Assembly (NCBI RefSeq): GCF_900177245.1
Contig: NZ_FXBM01000001.1
Location: 1,302,001 to 1,366,000, forward strand
Direction: 5' to 3'
Length of the DNA: 64,000 nucleotides
Origin: Rathayibacter oskolensis
GTDB lineage: Bacteria; Actinomycetota; Actinomycetes; Actinomycetales; Microbacteriaceae
Shown here: positions 1-9,106 of the stretch, in pieces
Layout of the letters: each line of letters opens with the position of its first letter
How positions within the stretch are numbered: position 1 is the first letter of the stretch
The notes under the pieces: generated by a model
Told to the model about the DNA's origin: nothing
Seen by the model: only the letters and a program-made list of their open reading frames with translations
The model's database searches: none
Position numbers and translations under genes: made by a program

Positions 1-695
1 GCCTGCGAGATCTCCTCGCGCTCCTCGCCCATGCCGAGGATGAGGTTCGACTTCGTGATCAGCCCCGCCTCGCGCCCCTGGGTCAGCACCTCCAGCGAGC
101 GCTCGTAGCGGAACGCCGGCCGGATCCGCTTGAAGATCCGCGGCACCGTCTCGACGTTGTGCGCGAACACCTCGGGCTCCGCGTCGAACACGCGGCGGAG
201 GTGCTCGGCACGGCCCGTGAAGTCGGGCACGAGGATCTCGACGCCCGTGCCCGGCGACTGCTCGTGGATCTGCCGGATCGTCTCGGCGTAGAGCCAGGAG
301 CCCTCGTCGGGCAGGTCGTCGCGGGCGACCCCGGTGACGGTGGCGTAGCGGAGGTTCATCCGCGCCACCGACTCGCCGACCCGTCGCGGCTCGTCGGCGT
401 CGTAGTCGGCCGGCTTCCCGGTGTCGATCTGGCAGAAGTCGCAGCGCCGTGTGCACTGCGCGCCGCCGATCAGGAACGTCGCCTCGCGATCCTCCCAGCA
501 CTCGAAGATGTTCGGGCAGCCCGCCTCCTGGCAGACGGTGTGCAGCTCCTCGTTCTTCACGAGCGACTGCAGCTTCTGGTACTCGGGGCCCATCGTCGCC
601 TTCGTGCGGATCCACGGCGGCTTCCGCTCGATCGGGGTCTCGGCGTTGCGGACCTCGAGGCGCAGCAGCTTGCGCCCACCGGTGTCGGCGCTCAC
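1..695 (-). CDS. lipA: Lipoyl synthase LipA, C-terminus outside window
   Basis: Radical-SAM enzyme that inserts two sulfurs into protein-bound octanoyl groups to make lipoate. About 231 codons are visible and the window edge removes the C-terminal part. The auxiliary cluster cysteines C55, C60 and C66 (CX4CX5C) and the radical-SAM cysteines C81, C85 and C88 (CX3CX2C) are all present. The GTG start at 695-693 overlaps the lipB stop (GTGA), so the two are translationally coupled as a lipB-lipA operon: LipB attaches octanoate to carrier domains and LipA thiolates it. Family assignment is certain from the six spaced cysteines and the partner gene. Confidence 0.96.
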   Translation of the reverse strand, partial: MSADTGGRKLLRLEVRNAETPIERKPPWIRTKATMGPEYQKLQSLVKNEELHTVCQEAGCPNIFECWEDREATFLIGGAQCTRRCDFCQIDTGKPADYDADEPRRVGESVARMNLRYATVTGVARDDLPDEGSWLYAETIRQIHEQSPGTGVEILVPDFTGRAEHLRRVFDAEPEVFAHNVETVPRIFKRIRPAFRYERSLEVLTQGREAGLITKSNLILGMGEEREEISQ

Positions 696-1360
696 GCGGC
701 GAGCCCCTCGGAGGCGCTGACGTCCGCGGCGAAGGCGGGTGCCGCCTCCGAGAACCTCGCCATGACCCGCGCCCGCACCACGGCCATCGGGAGTGCACTG
801 CCGAGCTCGCGCTCGATCGTCGTGACGCCCGCGTCGGCGATGCCGCACGCCACGATGCGCGTGTAGGGCTCGAGGCTGTTCGACACGTTCAGCGAGAAGC
901 CGTGCATCGTCACTCCGCTCGCGACGCGGATCCCGATCGCCGCGATCTTGTCGGCTCCGGAATCGCGTTGGACCCAGACCCCCGAGCGCCCGTCGACCCG
1001 CCCGCCCTCGACGCCCAGATCGCGGAGCACCTCGATGATCACGCCCTCGAGCGACCGGACGTAGGCGACCACGTCGACCGGCTCGCGCAGCCGCACGAGG
1101 GGGTACCCCACCAGCTGGCCCGGCCCGTGCCAGGTGATGCGTCCGCCACGGTCGACGTCGACGACGGGTGAGCCGTCGCTCGGCCGCTCGTGGGGCTCAG
1201 TGCGCCTGCCCGCAGTGTAGACGGAGGCGTGCTCGCACAGCACCAGGGTGCTCGGCCGCGCGCCGGCGACAATCTCGGCGTGCAGGCGGCGCTGCAGCTG
1301 CCAGCCGTCTCGGTAGTCCAGGGGTTCTGCGGAGTCGCCCGCTACGAGAGTCTCGATCAC
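692..1360 (-). CDS. lipB: Octanoyl-ACP:protein octanoyltransferase LipB
   Basis: Transfers octanoate from acyl carrier protein to lipoyl domains of 2-oxoacid dehydrogenases and glycine cleavage H protein. 222 residues, the usual length. The RGGxxTWHGPGQ signature lies at residues 71-82. The conserved lysine is K138, the MHG histidine H153 and the nucleophilic cysteine C172 (ACGI). The GTG start at 1360 lies 6 bases downstream of a TAGGGT box, so a leaderless mRNA is likely. First gene of the lipB-lipA operon, transcribed divergently from ffh. Confidence 0.96.
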   Translation of the reverse strand: MIETLVAGDSAEPLDYRDGWQLQRRLHAEIVAGARPSTLVLCEHASVYTAGRRTEPHERPSDGSPVVDVDRGGRITWHGPGQLVGYPLVRLREPVDVVAYVRSLEGVIIEVLRDLGVEGGRVDGRSGVWVQRDSGADKIAAIGIRVASGVTMHGFSLNVSNSLEPYTRIVACGIADAGVTTIERELGSALPMAVVRARVMARFSEAAPAFAADVSASEGLAA

Positions 1361-1372
1361 GGGGCCACCCTA
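1361..1372 (-). promoter_or_regulatory. Leaderless-type -10 box for lipB
   Basis: On the minus strand TAGGGT is followed by six bases and then the GTG start of lipB. No convincing -35 box is visible. The same spacing recurs before many first genes in this window. Confidence 0.5.
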
Positions 1373-1442
1373 GTGACATTCCTGCACTCGGTACAGTTAA
1401 TCGGCGGCGTTCGACGCCGATCGGGCCGGTCCGCGGCTCCGG

Positions 1443-1458
1443 TAGAATTCCGGGCATC
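1443..1458 (+). promoter_or_regulatory. -10 box for ffh, near-leaderless
   Basis: TAGAAT at 1443-1448 ends ten bases before the ATG of ffh. Transcription would begin only a few bases before the start codon, and no Shine-Dalgarno sequence is present. This supports the ATG at 1459 over upstream in-frame starts. Confidence 0.5.
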
Positions 1459-3018
1459 ATGGCTACTTTCGGCACCCTCTCCGATCGACTCGTCGAGACG
1501 TTCAAGAACCTCCGCACCAAGGGCAAGCTCTCCGCCTCGGATGTGGACGGCACCGTCCGCGAGATCCGTCGCGCGCTGCTCGACGCAGACGTCGCGCTCG
1601 AGGTCGTCAAGGAGTTCACCGGCAAGGTGCGCGAGCGCGCCCTCGGAGACGAGGTCAACAAGGCGCTCAACCCGGCCCAGCAGGTCGTGCAGATCGTCAA
1701 CGAGGAGCTCGTCGCGATCCTCGGCGGTCAGTCGCGCCGCCTCGAGTTCGCGAAGCGCCCGCCGACCGTCATCATGCTCGCCGGCCTCCAGGGCGCGGGC
1801 AAGACGACCCTCGCGGGCAAGCTCGGCAAGTACCTCGGCAAGGACGGCCACACGCCGCTGCTGGTCGCGGCCGACCTCCAGCGCCCGAACGCCGTGCAGC
1901 AGCTGCAGGTCGTCGGCGAGCAGGCCGGAGTCGCGGTGTTCGCCCCGCAGCCCGGCAACGGGGTCGGCAACCCTGTCAAGGTCGCCCAGGAGGCGATCCG
2001 CTACGCCACCGACAAGCAGTACGACACGGTCATCATCGACACCGCGGGACGCCTCGGTGTCGACGCCGACATGATGAAGCAGGCCTCCGACATCCGCCGC
2101 GTCACGAACCCCGACGAGGTGCTCTTCGTCATCGACGCGATGATCGGCCAGGACGCGGTGGCGACCGCGAAGGCGTTCCAGGAGGGCGTCGACTTCACCG
2201 GAGTCGTGCTCTCGAAGCTCGACGGCGACGCCCGCGGAGGCGCGGCCCTGTCGGTCGCCTCGCTGACCGGCCGCCCGATCCTCTTCGCGTCCACGGGCGA
2301 GTCGCTCGACGACTTCGAGCAGTTCCACCCCGACCGCATGGCGAGCCGCATCCTCGACCTCGGCGACGTGCTGACCCTCATCGAGCAGGCGCAGTCCGCG
2401 TTCGACGAGGACGAGGCGCGCCGGGTCGCCGAGAAGATCATGAGCGACTCCTTCACGCTCGACGACTTCCTCAGCCAGATGCAGCAGCTGCGCAACATGG
2501 GCTCGATCAAGAAGATGATCGGCATGCTGCCCGGTGCCAAAGGCATGCGCGAGCAGCTCGACCAGTTCGACGAGCGCGAGATCGTGCGGACCGAGGCGAT
2601 CATCCAGTCGATGACGAAGGCCGAGCGCCAGAACCCGAAGCTGCTCAACGGCTCGCGCCGCCTGCGCATCGCCCGGGGCTCGGGCATGACCGTGACCGAC
2701 GTCAACCAGCTCGTGATCCGCTTCGACCAGGCCGCCAAGATGATGAAGACGGTCGCCAAGGGCGGCATGCCGAACGTTCCCGGCATGGGTCCGGTCCCCG
2801 GGGCGGGCTACGGCGGCAAGCCGAAGCCGCAGAAGAAGAAGAGCTCGAAGTCGGGCAACCCGGCCAAGCGCGCGGCCGAGAACGCCGCGCTCACCGCGGG
2901 TGCGCGTCCGACCGAAGCCGGCGGCTCGGGCTTCGGCCTGGGCGGCGGTGCCGGCAAGGGCGCGGCGCAGCCCACTCCCGAAGAGCTGGAGCAGCTGCAG
3001 AAGCTCCTCGGCCGATGA
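1459..3018 (+). CDS. ffh: Signal recognition particle protein Ffh (SRP54)
   Basis: GTPase that with 4.5S RNA binds signal sequences of nascent membrane proteins and docks with FtsY at the membrane. 519 residues from the ATG at 1459. The open frame extends upstream to 1168, but that part overlaps lipB on the other strand and has no family similarity. The N and G domains come first, with the P-loop GLQGAGKTT at 109-117, DTAGR at 194-198 and SKLDGDARGG further on. The methionine-rich M domain follows from about residue 330, with the conserved RGSG segment. The tail is rich in Gly, Lys and Ala. The stop overlaps the next start by 4 bases. Confidence 0.97.
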   Translation: MATFGTLSDRLVETFKNLRTKGKLSASDVDGTVREIRRALLDADVALEVVKEFTGKVRERALGDEVNKALNPAQQVVQIVNEELVAILGGQSRRLEFAKRPPTVIMLAGLQGAGKTTLAGKLGKYLGKDGHTPLLVAADLQRPNAVQQLQVVGEQAGVAVFAPQPGNGVGNPVKVAQEAIRYATDKQYDTVIIDTAGRLGVDADMMKQASDIRRVTNPDEVLFVIDAMIGQDAVATAKAFQEGVDFTGVVLSKLDGDARGGAALSVASLTGRPILFASTGESLDDFEQFHPDRMASRILDLGDVLTLIEQAQSAFDEDEARRVAEKIMSDSFTLDDFLSQMQQLRNMGSIKKMIGMLPGAKGMREQLDQFDEREIVRTEAIIQSMTKAERQNPKLLNGSRRLRIARGSGMTVTDVNQLVIRFDQAAKMMKTVAKGGMPNVPGMGPVPGAGYGGKPKPQKKKSSKSGNPAKRAAENAALTAGARPTEAGGSGFGLGGGAGKGAAQPTPEELEQLQKLLGR

Positions 3019-3476
3019 CCCGGCCGACGCGGCGGGTGCTCGGTGCCGCCGCGGCACTCGTCGTCGTGCTCGGGCTCGCGGGCTGCGCAGAGGGCTCGGG
3101 AGTCGACGCGGCGTCGGCGCCCGCGCCCGACGAGCTCGTCGGCCGCTGGGTGACCGGGTTGTCCTACGACTCCCCGGAGGTGCCCTTCCTCCTGATCGCC
3201 GACAACGGCACCTGGACCGGGTCCGACGGCTGCAACGGCGCCCAGGGGGAGTGGTCGATCGACGAGCAGGGGGGTCTCACGGTCGAGGCGGGCATGAGCA
3301 CGGAGATCGCCTGCGACGGAGTCGCTCTGCCCACGATCTTCACCGACTCCGCGATGGCCTCGATCGACGGAGGGCGCCTCCGCCTCTTCGACGACGCCGG
3401 CGCCACCACCGTCAAGCTCGCACGCTCGACGACCGACGAGGCGCCGACCGCCGCGCCCGACCCCGCCGGCGAGTAG
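3015..3476 (+). CDS. Secreted META/HslJ-like lipoprotein
   Basis: 153 residues. The N-terminus has RR followed by a hydrophobic run and a lipobox ending LAGC at Cys24, so it is probably a lipidated surface protein. The mature part has a GSDGCNG turn and a later ACD cysteine, resembling the META/HslJ fold found in small bacterial lipoproteins. A Pro/Ala-rich tail closes it. The start overlaps the ffh stop (ATGA), giving translational coupling, although there is no obvious functional link to SRP. Lipoprotein status is well supported; the META assignment is inferred from the glycine/cysteine pattern. Confidence 0.8.
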   Translation: MTRPTRRVLGAAAALVVVLGLAGCAEGSGVDAASAPAPDELVGRWVTGLSYDSPEVPFLLIADNGTWTGSDGCNGAQGEWSIDEQGGLTVEAGMSTEIACDGVALPTIFTDSAMASIDGGRLRLFDDAGATTVKLARSTTDEAPTAAPDPAGE

Positions 3477-3514
3477 GGGCGGTTCCGCTCCACCGCGACG
3501 CCATCGGCGAGGGC

Positions 3515-3526
3515 TAGCGTGAAGGC
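3515..3526 (+). promoter_or_regulatory. Leaderless-type -10 box for LLM oxidoreductase
   Basis: TAGCGT at 3515-3520, six bases, then the ATG at 3527. No Shine-Dalgarno sequence precedes the start. Confidence 0.5.
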
Positions 3527-4345
3527 ATGACAACCGCACCCGCGCGCCCCGTCCGCATCGGCGTCCAGATCGCCCCTCAGCACGTCCCCTACGAGGTCAT
3601 CCGCGACACGCTCGCCGAGCTCGAGGACATCGGCGTCGACATCGCCTTCAACTGGGACCACTTCTTCCCCCTCTCCGGCGAGCCCGACGGCCTGCACTTC
3701 GAGGGTTGGAGCATGCTCGCCGCCTGGGCCGAGCAGACGAGCCGCATCGAGTTCGGGCCGCTCGTGAGCTGCAACAGCTACCGCAACCCCGATCTGCTCG
3801 CCGACATGGCGCGCACGGTCGACCACATCAGCGCGAAGGGTGCGGAGGGTCGTCTCATCTTCGGCATCGGCTCGGGCTGGTTCGAACGCGACTACGACGA
3901 GTACGGCTACGAGTTCGGGACCGCCGGCTCGCGGCTCGACGAGCTGTCGGAGGCGATGCCGCGCATCCGCAGCCGCTGGGAGAAGCTGAACCCCGCTCCC
4001 ACCCGCGACATCCCGGTGATGATCGGCGGAGGTGGCGAGAAGAAGACGCTGCGCATCGTCGCCGAGCACGCCGACATCTGGCACAGCTTCTCGGACGTGC
4101 CGACCCTCGAGCGCAAGCTCGGCGTGCTGTCGGAGTGGTGCGGCAGGGTCGACCGCGACCGGGCCGCCATGGAGATCTCGACCGGCGCGAGCGTGCGCGG
4201 GGGAGTCGGCGACGCCTCCTTCGGCGTGCTCGACGAGCAGTTCGACCTCGGCGCCACCCTCTTCACCCTGGGCATCACGGGCCCCGACATCGACCTCGCC
4301 CCGGTGCGCGACCTGCTCTCCTGGCGCGACGGCAAGAACGCCTGA
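3527..4345 (+). CDS. LLM-class (luciferase-like) F420/flavin oxidoreductase
   Basis: 272-residue TIM-barrel oxidoreductase of the luciferase-like family, which in Actinomycetota mostly uses coenzyme F420. Family features include an early WDHFFPL segment, the G(I/S)GSGWFERDYDEYG motif around residues 110-122 and the IPVMIGGGGEKKTLR segment in the middle, which is typical of cofactor binding. The substrate cannot be inferred. It is a single gene between its own promoter and a strong hairpin at 4364-4390. Confidence 0.88.
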   Translation: MTTAPARPVRIGVQIAPQHVPYEVIRDTLAELEDIGVDIAFNWDHFFPLSGEPDGLHFEGWSMLAAWAEQTSRIEFGPLVSCNSYRNPDLLADMARTVDHISAKGAEGRLIFGIGSGWFERDYDEYGYEFGTAGSRLDELSEAMPRIRSRWEKLNPAPTRDIPVMIGGGGEKKTLRIVAEHADIWHSFSDVPTLERKLGVLSEWCGRVDRDRAAMEISTGASVRGGVGDASFGVLDEQFDLGATLFTLGITGPDIDLAPVRDLLSWRDGKNA

Positions 4346-4363
4346 TCGCGGCCCCGTGCCGCT

Positions 4364-4390
4364 CCCGGGTCCGCACGCTGCGGGCCCGGG
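4364..4390. terminator. Bidirectional hairpin between converging genes
   Basis: A 12-base stem with one T/G wobble and a 3-base loop (CGC), arms 4364-4375 and 4379-4390. It lies between the ends of the LLM oxidoreductase (plus) and the SGNH lipoprotein (minus). No U tract follows, which is common in high-GC actinobacteria. Confidence 0.6.
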
Positions 4391-4457
4391 ACGCGCTGCC
4401 GGTCGAGTAGCCGCGCAGCGGCGTCTGAGACCCGCCCGGCGCCGCTCTCCGCACCCC

Positions 4458-5228
4458 TCAGTCCGGCGCGTCCGTCGCCCGCACGTCGGTCGGGGCCGAC
4501 TGCGCGAGCCCTGCCTTCTCGACCGCGAGGGCGAACGCCTCCGCCAGCGCCAGCTGCCCCGCCTCGGTGGGATGCACCCCGTCCTCGGCGAGGAGGCCGT
4601 CGGTGCGCAGCGGGTCCGGGTACTCCAGCGCCGCCCCTCCCGCGTCCGTCACGGCCTCGACGAGCGCCGCGTCGTAGGCGTCCAGATCGTCGGGCCGCGG
4701 ATCCGGTCCCCAGACCGAGTCGAGCGCGATGAGCTGAGCCGACGGCACCGCCTCCCGGATCGCCGTGATCGCCGGGGGGATCGCCGCGGTGACGTCGTCG
4801 CTCGGAGACCCGAGGTCGTTGCTGCTCGCGATCACCACCACGACGTCGGGCTCGGTCTCGGCGATGTCGTCTCCCCGCTCGCCGATCGGCTCACCGCAGG
4901 CGCCGGGTCGGACGAAGCCGCCGCCGTCGCAGCCGAGATTGGTGACCGTCCAGCCGAACGCGTCTCCGGCCAGGACCGGCCAGGCCGCCTCCGCCTCGAG
5001 CCCGTACCCGCGCACGATGCTGTCGCCGACGAAGGTGACGCGGGCGCCGACGGGGACGGCGCCCCCGAGCGCCAGCGGGGCCGGGTCCGCGGTGATCGCC
5101 TCCGACGGAGAGACCGGAGGCGCCGACGTTCCCTCGCCGTCCGGTGCGTCGGCCGAGGAGCACCCCGAGAGCAGCAGGGCCACGACGACGCCGGCCGCCG
5201 CGACGAGGGGCGGAGCCGCCCGTCTCAT
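4458..5228 (-). CDS. SGNH/GDSL-type esterase lipoprotein
   Basis: 256 residues. A hydrophobic N-terminus with lipobox LLLSGC ends at Cys23, so it is predicted to be surface-anchored. The SGNH hydrolase catalytic set is visible: GDS with Ser70, then ND at 137-138, and the Asp216/His219 pair in DGVHPT near the C-terminus. It probably cleaves an ester on a cell-surface or external glycan or lipid; the substrate is unknown. The start overlaps the stop of the upstream ligase gene (ATGA), so the two are co-translated. The open frame continues upstream, but the signal peptide and the overlap fix the start at 5228. Confidence 0.88.
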   Translation of the reverse strand: MRRAAPPLVAAAGVVVALLLSGCSSADAPDGEGTSAPPVSPSEAITADPAPLALGGAVPVGARVTFVGDSIVRGYGLEAEAAWPVLAGDAFGWTVTNLGCDGGGFVRPGACGEPIGERGDDIAETEPDVVVVIASSNDLGSPSDDVTAAIPPAITAIREAVPSAQLIALDSVWGPDPRPDDLDAYDAALVEAVTDAGGAALEYPDPLRTDGLLAEDGVHPTEAGQLALAEAFALAVEKAGLAQSAPTDVRATDAPD

Positions 5229-6370
5229 GCCCTCGGGTCCCGGAGTCCGTCCCGCAGCTCGCCCGCGAGTGCGCGGACGACGGCCTTCAGATCGCCGTCG
5301 TTCTCGGCCGCGATCCGCAGCTGCCGCTGATAGCTCGCGCCCGCCACCAGGATGAGCTCGACGTCGGCGAGCTCCTTCGCGCAGTCCAGCCGCTCGGCGA
5401 CGGGAGCCAGCGTCTGCAGCAGCTCGCGGATGTCGTCGGTGACCAGCCGCTCCGCACCGGTCGCGTCGAGGATGATCTCGGCATCGAGGCCGTATCTCGC
5501 CGCGCGCCACTTGTTCTCGCGGACGTACCAGGGCTGCATCGTCGGCAGGGCCTCGCCGGCGTCCAGCCGCGACGACAGGTGCTCGACCAGGCACTGGATG
5601 AGGGCGGCGACCGCGCCGATCTCCTCCGGAGAGGAGAGCCCGTCACAGGCCCGCATCTCGAGCGTGCCCCACTGCGGCGAGGGGCGGATGTCCCAGCGCA
5701 CCTCCGTGTGGTCGTCGATGACGCCCGTGCGCATCATGTCGTCGACGTACTCCTCGTAGTTCGCCCAGGCGCCGAACTGGGGCGGCAGGCCGGCCGTCGG
5801 CAGCTGCTGGAACATCAGCGCGCGGTTCGACGCGTAGCCGGTGTCGACTCCGCCCCAGAACGGGCTCGAGGCCGACAGGGCCTGCAGGTGGGGGTAGTAG
5901 TCGAGCAGGGAGTTCAGGATGGCCAGGACCTTGTCGCGGTCCTCGATGCCCACGTGCACGTGGATGCCCCAGATCATCATGTTGCGACCCCACCACTGCG
6001 TGCGGTCGATGAGCCGGTGGTACCGCTCCTTGTCGGTGATGCTCTGGTCGTACCACTGCGCGAAGGGGTGGGTCCCGGAGCAGACGAGGTCCAGGCCCAT
6101 CGGATCGGTGATCTCGCGCACCTGACGCAGCTGGTTCTGCAGATCGGCGACGGCGTCGCGCACCGTTCGGTGGACACCGGAGACCAGCTCCACCGTGTTG
6201 CGCAGCAGCTCTCCCGTGATGTGGGGGTGCGGCGCGCCGTCGTCGTCGCGCAGCGCCTCGAGCACGACGTCGGCGACGTTGGCGAGGTCGCCCGTCTGCC
6301 GGTCGACGATGGCGACCTCCCACTCGATCCCGAGGGTCGAGCGGTCGGAAGTGGCGAAGCTGATCTCCAT
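5225..6370 (-). CDS. YbdK-type carboxylate-amine ligase (glutamate-cysteine ligase family)
   Basis: 381 residues from the ATG at 6370, preceded by a GAGGA ribosome site. The protein matches the GCS2 family: an LGIEWE motif near the N-terminus, an [13 protein letters not shown] segment, an [10 protein letters not shown] metal/substrate motif and late RWDIRPSP and TLEMRACD segments. Members form gamma-glutamyl amides, but YbdK-like proteins have only weak glutamate-cysteine ligase activity, so the physiological product is uncertain. Actinomycetota generally use mycothiol, so a role outside glutathione synthesis is plausible. It is co-translated with the downstream SGNH lipoprotein. Confidence 0.9.
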   Translation of the reverse strand: MEISFATSDRSTLGIEWEVAIVDRQTGDLANVADVVLEALRDDDGAPHPHITGELLRNTVELVSGVHRTVRDAVADLQNQLRQVREITDPMGLDLVCSGTHPFAQWYDQSITDKERYHRLIDRTQWWGRNMMIWGIHVHVGIEDRDKVLAILNSLLDYYPHLQALSASSPFWGGVDTGYASNRALMFQQLPTAGLPPQFGAWANYEEYVDDMMRTGVIDDHTEVRWDIRPSPQWGTLEMRACDGLSSPEEIGAVAALIQCLVEHLSSRLDAGEALPTMQPWYVRENKWRAARYGLDAEIILDATGAERLVTDDIRELLQTLAPVAERLDCAKELADVELILVAGASYQRQLRIAAENDGDLKAVVRALAGELRDGLRDPRA

Positions 6371-6697
6371 GACGGCGTCCTCGTCGATCCGGCGCCCGGA
6401 GGATCGGAGCGCGCCTCCACATCCTCGCATCCGGCGCCGGACCGGCGTCCGGGACGCGCCCCCGCGCTCGTCCAGCGGCCCTCCCGGGCGTCCGGAGGCG
6501 CGCCGGAACGAACCGACTGGGTGTCGAGCCCGCGGACCGGGACTTTTTCTGGCAGAATGATCCGTCGGGTCCGAGGCGGTCGACCCTCTACTCACCGCCG
6601 ACGAAACCCCCTCGAGCTTCCGCCGGGTGTGCCCCCACGCTCACGGCTCAGTTCATCCATCTCGACCACTCATGGTCAACGACCACACAGGAGAATT
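6371..6697. other. Divergent intergenic region with rpsP leader
   Basis: 327 bases between the minus-strand ligase and rpsP. A CAGAAT -10-like box lies at 6553-6558, which would give a leader of roughly 130 bases before rpsP. A clear AGGAGA Shine-Dalgarno sequence precedes the GTG start. I see no open frame with gene-like codon use. The long leader of a ribosomal-protein operon may carry regulation, but I can name no specific motif. Confidence 0.45.
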
Positions 6698-7108
6698 GTG
6701 GCTGTCAAGATTCGTCTGAAGCGCCTCGGCAAGATCCGGGCGCCCTACTACCGCATCGTCGTCGCCGACTCGCGCACCAAGCGCGACGGCCGCGTGATCG
6801 AGGAGATCGGCAAGTACCACCCGACCGAGGAGCCCTCGTTCATCCAGGTCGACTCGGAGCGCGCGCAGTACTGGCTCGGAGTCGGCGCGCAGCCGACCGA
6901 GCAGGTCGCGGCGATCCTCAAGCTGACCGGCGACTGGGGCCGCTTCAAGGGCGACGCCGACGCCGTCAGCACCGTCAAGGTGAAGGAGCCGAAGGCTCCG
7001 TTCGTCGTCGACGCGAAGAAGAAGCCCGTCCTCAAGCCGAAGTCCGAGGCTCCCGCCAAGGCCGCCGCGCCCGAGGCCGCCGCCGACGAGACCTCCACCG
7101 AGGCGTAG
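6698..7108 (+). CDS. rpsP: 30S ribosomal protein S16
   Basis: 136 residues from the GTG at 6698, placed 6 bases after AGGAGA. The S16 core KIRLKRLGK at the start and the [11 protein letters not shown] motif are intact. The core ends near residue 85, and a Lys/Ala/Glu-rich tail of about 50 residues follows, as in many actinobacterial S16 proteins. It begins the rpsP-khpA-rimM-trmD operon, a conserved arrangement joining a ribosomal protein with ribosome and tRNA maturation factors. The in-frame ORF upstream is spurious because it runs antisense to the ligase gene. Confidence 0.97.
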   Translation: MAVKIRLKRLGKIRAPYYRIVVADSRTKRDGRVIEEIGKYHPTEEPSFIQVDSERAQYWLGVGAQPTEQVAAILKLTGDWGRFKGDADAVSTVKVKEPKAPFVVDAKKKPVLKPKSEAPAKAAAPEAAADETSTEA

Positions 7109-7111
7109 TCC

Positions 7112-7348
7112 ATGCTCGCTCCTGCCGTCGAGCACCTCGTCAAGGGGATCGTCGAGAACCCCGATGAGGTCCGTGTCGTGGCTACGAGCTCCCCACGCGG
7201 AGAGGTCCTCGAGGTGCGCGTGCACCCCGAGGACCTCGGCCGCGTGATCGGACGTTCCGGTCGCACCGCCAAGGCCGTCCGCACCCTGGTCGCCGCCCTC
7301 GCCGACGGTCGCCGCGTGCGCGTCGACGTCGTCGACACCGACAAGTAG
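7112..7348 (+). CDS. khpA: KH-domain RNA-binding protein KhpA
   Basis: 78 residues, essentially one KH domain. The GXXG loop is GRSG at residues 47-50 within GRVIGRSGRTAKA. KhpA proteins bind RNA, often with KhpB, and influence ribosome and small-RNA function and cell division in Gram-positive bacteria. The start is 3 bases after the rpsP stop, so the two are closely coupled. Length, motif and operon position agree. Confidence 0.95.
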   Translation: MLAPAVEHLVKGIVENPDEVRVVATSSPRGEVLEVRVHPEDLGRVIGRSGRTAKAVRTLVAALADGRRVRVDVVDTDK

Positions 7349-7350
7349 AG

Positions 7351-8079
7351 GTGTCGATCCCCGAACCGGGCACGACGCAGCTCCGCGTCGCCCGACTGAC
7401 CAAGGCCCACGGCCTCAAGGGCGCGATCAAGCTCGAGCTCTACACCGATGAGCCCGACAAGCGCTTCACTCCCGGTGCCGCCTTCACGTTGCAGGTGCCC
7501 CGCACCTCCGAGTGGCACGGGAAGAAGCTCGAGCTGGTCGAGCTGCGCTGGTACAACAGCCACGCCGTCGCGTTCTTCAAGGGCATCGAGGACCGCAGCG
7601 CGGCCGAGACGCTCCTCAAGGCGATCCTCTGGATCGACGAGGACGTGCAGACCGAGCCGGGCGACGACGACAGCTGGTACGACTACCAGCTCGTCGGCCT
7701 CAAGGTCGTCCGCGAGGGCGTCGAGGTCGGCACCGTCCGGCGCGTCGACCACTTCCCCGCGCAGGACCTCCTCATCGTCGCGACGCCCGCCGGAGAGGTG
7801 ATGGTGCCGTTCGTGAACGCCATCGTCCCGTCGATCGACCCCGTCGCGGGAGTCGTGACGGTGACGCCTCCGGTGGGGCTCTTCGAGGAGGCGCCCGAGG
7901 AGGAGCCGGCCGAGGTGGACCTCTCGGGCGTGGATCTCGCAGATCCGGCGCTGAGCGCGCGCCAGCCGGTCGCGCCGGAGACCGACGCGGACAGTGACGC
8001 CCCGGCGACCGGCGCGGAGCCCGACGCCTCGTCGATCGACTCCGAGCCCGACTCCTCCGAGGAGGAGCCCCGGTCGTGA
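7351..8079 (+). CDS. rimM: Ribosome maturation factor RimM
   Basis: 242 residues from the GTG at 7351, 2 bases after the khpA stop. The N-terminal RimM domain has the V(A)[13 protein letters not shown] motif. The PRC-barrel domain contains the family-typical WYDYQLVGL segment around residue 110 and [12 protein letters not shown]. An acidic Glu/Asp/Pro-rich tail of about 70 residues follows and lies outside the family core. RimM assists maturation of the 30S head through S19. The last bases overlap the trmD start (GTGA). Confidence 0.96.
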   Translation: MSIPEPGTTQLRVARLTKAHGLKGAIKLELYTDEPDKRFTPGAAFTLQVPRTSEWHGKKLELVELRWYNSHAVAFFKGIEDRSAAETLLKAILWIDEDVQTEPGDDDSWYDYQLVGLKVVREGVEVGTVRRVDHFPAQDLLIVATPAGEVMVPFVNAIVPSIDPVAGVVTVTPPVGLFEEAPEEEPAEVDLSGVDLADPALSARQPVAPETDADSDAPATGAEPDASSIDSEPDSSEEEPRS

Positions 8080-8759
8080 GGATCGACATCGTCACGATCT
8101 TCCCCGAGTTCTTCGGAGTGCTCGACATCAGCCTGCTCGGGCGCGCCCGGCAGAGCGGACTGATCGAGCTCGGCGTGCACGACCTGCGGGAGTTCACCCA
8201 CGACCGGCATCGCACCGTCGACGACACTCCCTACGGCGGCGGCGCCGGCATGGTGATGCGTCCGGAGCCGTGGGGCGAGGCGCTCGACGCCCTGGTCGTC
8301 CCCGAGGCCGATCCGGTGGTCGTCTTCCCGTCGCCCGCCGGCGAGCTCTTCACGCAGGCGACCGCGGCGGAGCTCGCTCTCGAGTCGTCCCTCGTCTTCG
8401 GCTGCGGCCGGTACGAGGGCATCGACCAGCGCGTCATCGACCACACCGCGCAGCGAGCGCGCGTCCGGATGATCAGCCTCGGCGACTACGTCCTCAACGG
8501 GGGAGAGGTCGCCGTCATGGCGATGATCGAGGCGATCGGGCGACTCGTCCCCGGCGTCGTGGGCAACCCGGCGAGCCTGGTCGAGGAGAGCCACTCCGAC
8601 GGCCTGCTCGAGTACCCGAGCTACACCAAGCCCGCCTCGTGGCGCGGTCTCGAGGTTCCTCCGGTGCTGCTCAGCGGCAACCACGGAGCCATCGCCGCCT
8701 GGCGGCACGAGCAGAGCGTCGAGCGCACCCGCCGCGTGCGCCCCGAGCTGCTCCCCTAG
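8076..8759 (+). CDS. trmD: tRNA (guanine-N1)-methyltransferase TrmD
   Basis: 227 residues. It methylates G37 of tRNAs next to the anticodon, preventing +1 frameshifts. The SPOUT-knot motifs are intact: [11 protein letters not shown] at 49-59, CGRYEGID at 110-117 and [11 protein letters not shown] at 134-144. The GTG start overlaps the rimM stop. Its own stop (TAG) shares the palindrome CTAG with the stop of the opposing gene, so the two end tail to tail with a 4-base overlap. Confidence 0.97.
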   Translation: MRIDIVTIFPEFFGVLDISLLGRARQSGLIELGVHDLREFTHDRHRTVDDTPYGGGAGMVMRPEPWGEALDALVVPEADPVVVFPSPAGELFTQATAAELALESSLVFGCGRYEGIDQRVIDHTAQRARVRMISLGDYVLNGGEVAVMAMIEAIGRLVPGVVGNPASLVEESHSDGLLEYPSYTKPASWRGLEVPPVLLSGNHGAIAAWRHEQSVERTRRVRPELLP

Positions 8760-9106
8760 TCGTCGCGGCTCCTCCTCAGCGCGAGATGCCGCTCGCGCAG
8801 CGCGAGGAACAGCGGGAACGCGAAGGCGAGCGCGACCAGCGGCGCGAGCAGCACCAGGATCCACACCCGGCGCATCCCGATCCGGCGCCCCTCGACCACC
8901 ATGAACGCGACCGCCGCGATCGCGACGACGAGCAGGTCGGTCGTGATCGACGACACCGCGGGGCCGCCACCCGAGAGATCTCCGAGGAAGTCGACGCTCT
9001 CGAGCACGGCGCGGATGTTCCACGACCACGTCCCGATCAGGCCGGCGATCGCGAGCACGAGGTAGACGAGGGCGAGCGGTGTCCAGCCGCGGCGCAACGC
9101 GCTCAT
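8756..9106 (-). CDS. DUF2834-type small membrane protein
   Basis: 116 residues with three or four membrane segments. The pattern matches the DUF2834 family as I recall it: TWSWN near residue 25, a [10 protein letters not shown] helix, the [11 protein letters not shown] loop and a [13 protein letters not shown]-terminal helix. Function is unknown. It is the last gene of a three-gene operon: its ATG overlaps the stop of the membrane protein upstream (ATGA). It converges on trmD with a 4-base stop overlap. Confidence 0.82.
   Translation of the reverse strand: MSALRRGWTPLALVYLVLAIAGLIGTWSWNIRAVLESVDFLGDLSGGGPAVSSITTDLLVVAIAAVAFMVVEGRRIGMRRVWILVLLAPLVALAFAFPLFLALRERHLALRRSRDD

Noticed and set aside
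1357-3057. Minus-strand 566-codon open frame opposite ffh
   Set aside because: High-GC antisense shadow: composition is Arg/Ala/Leu/Gly-rich, no motifs, and ffh on the plus strand is fully supported.
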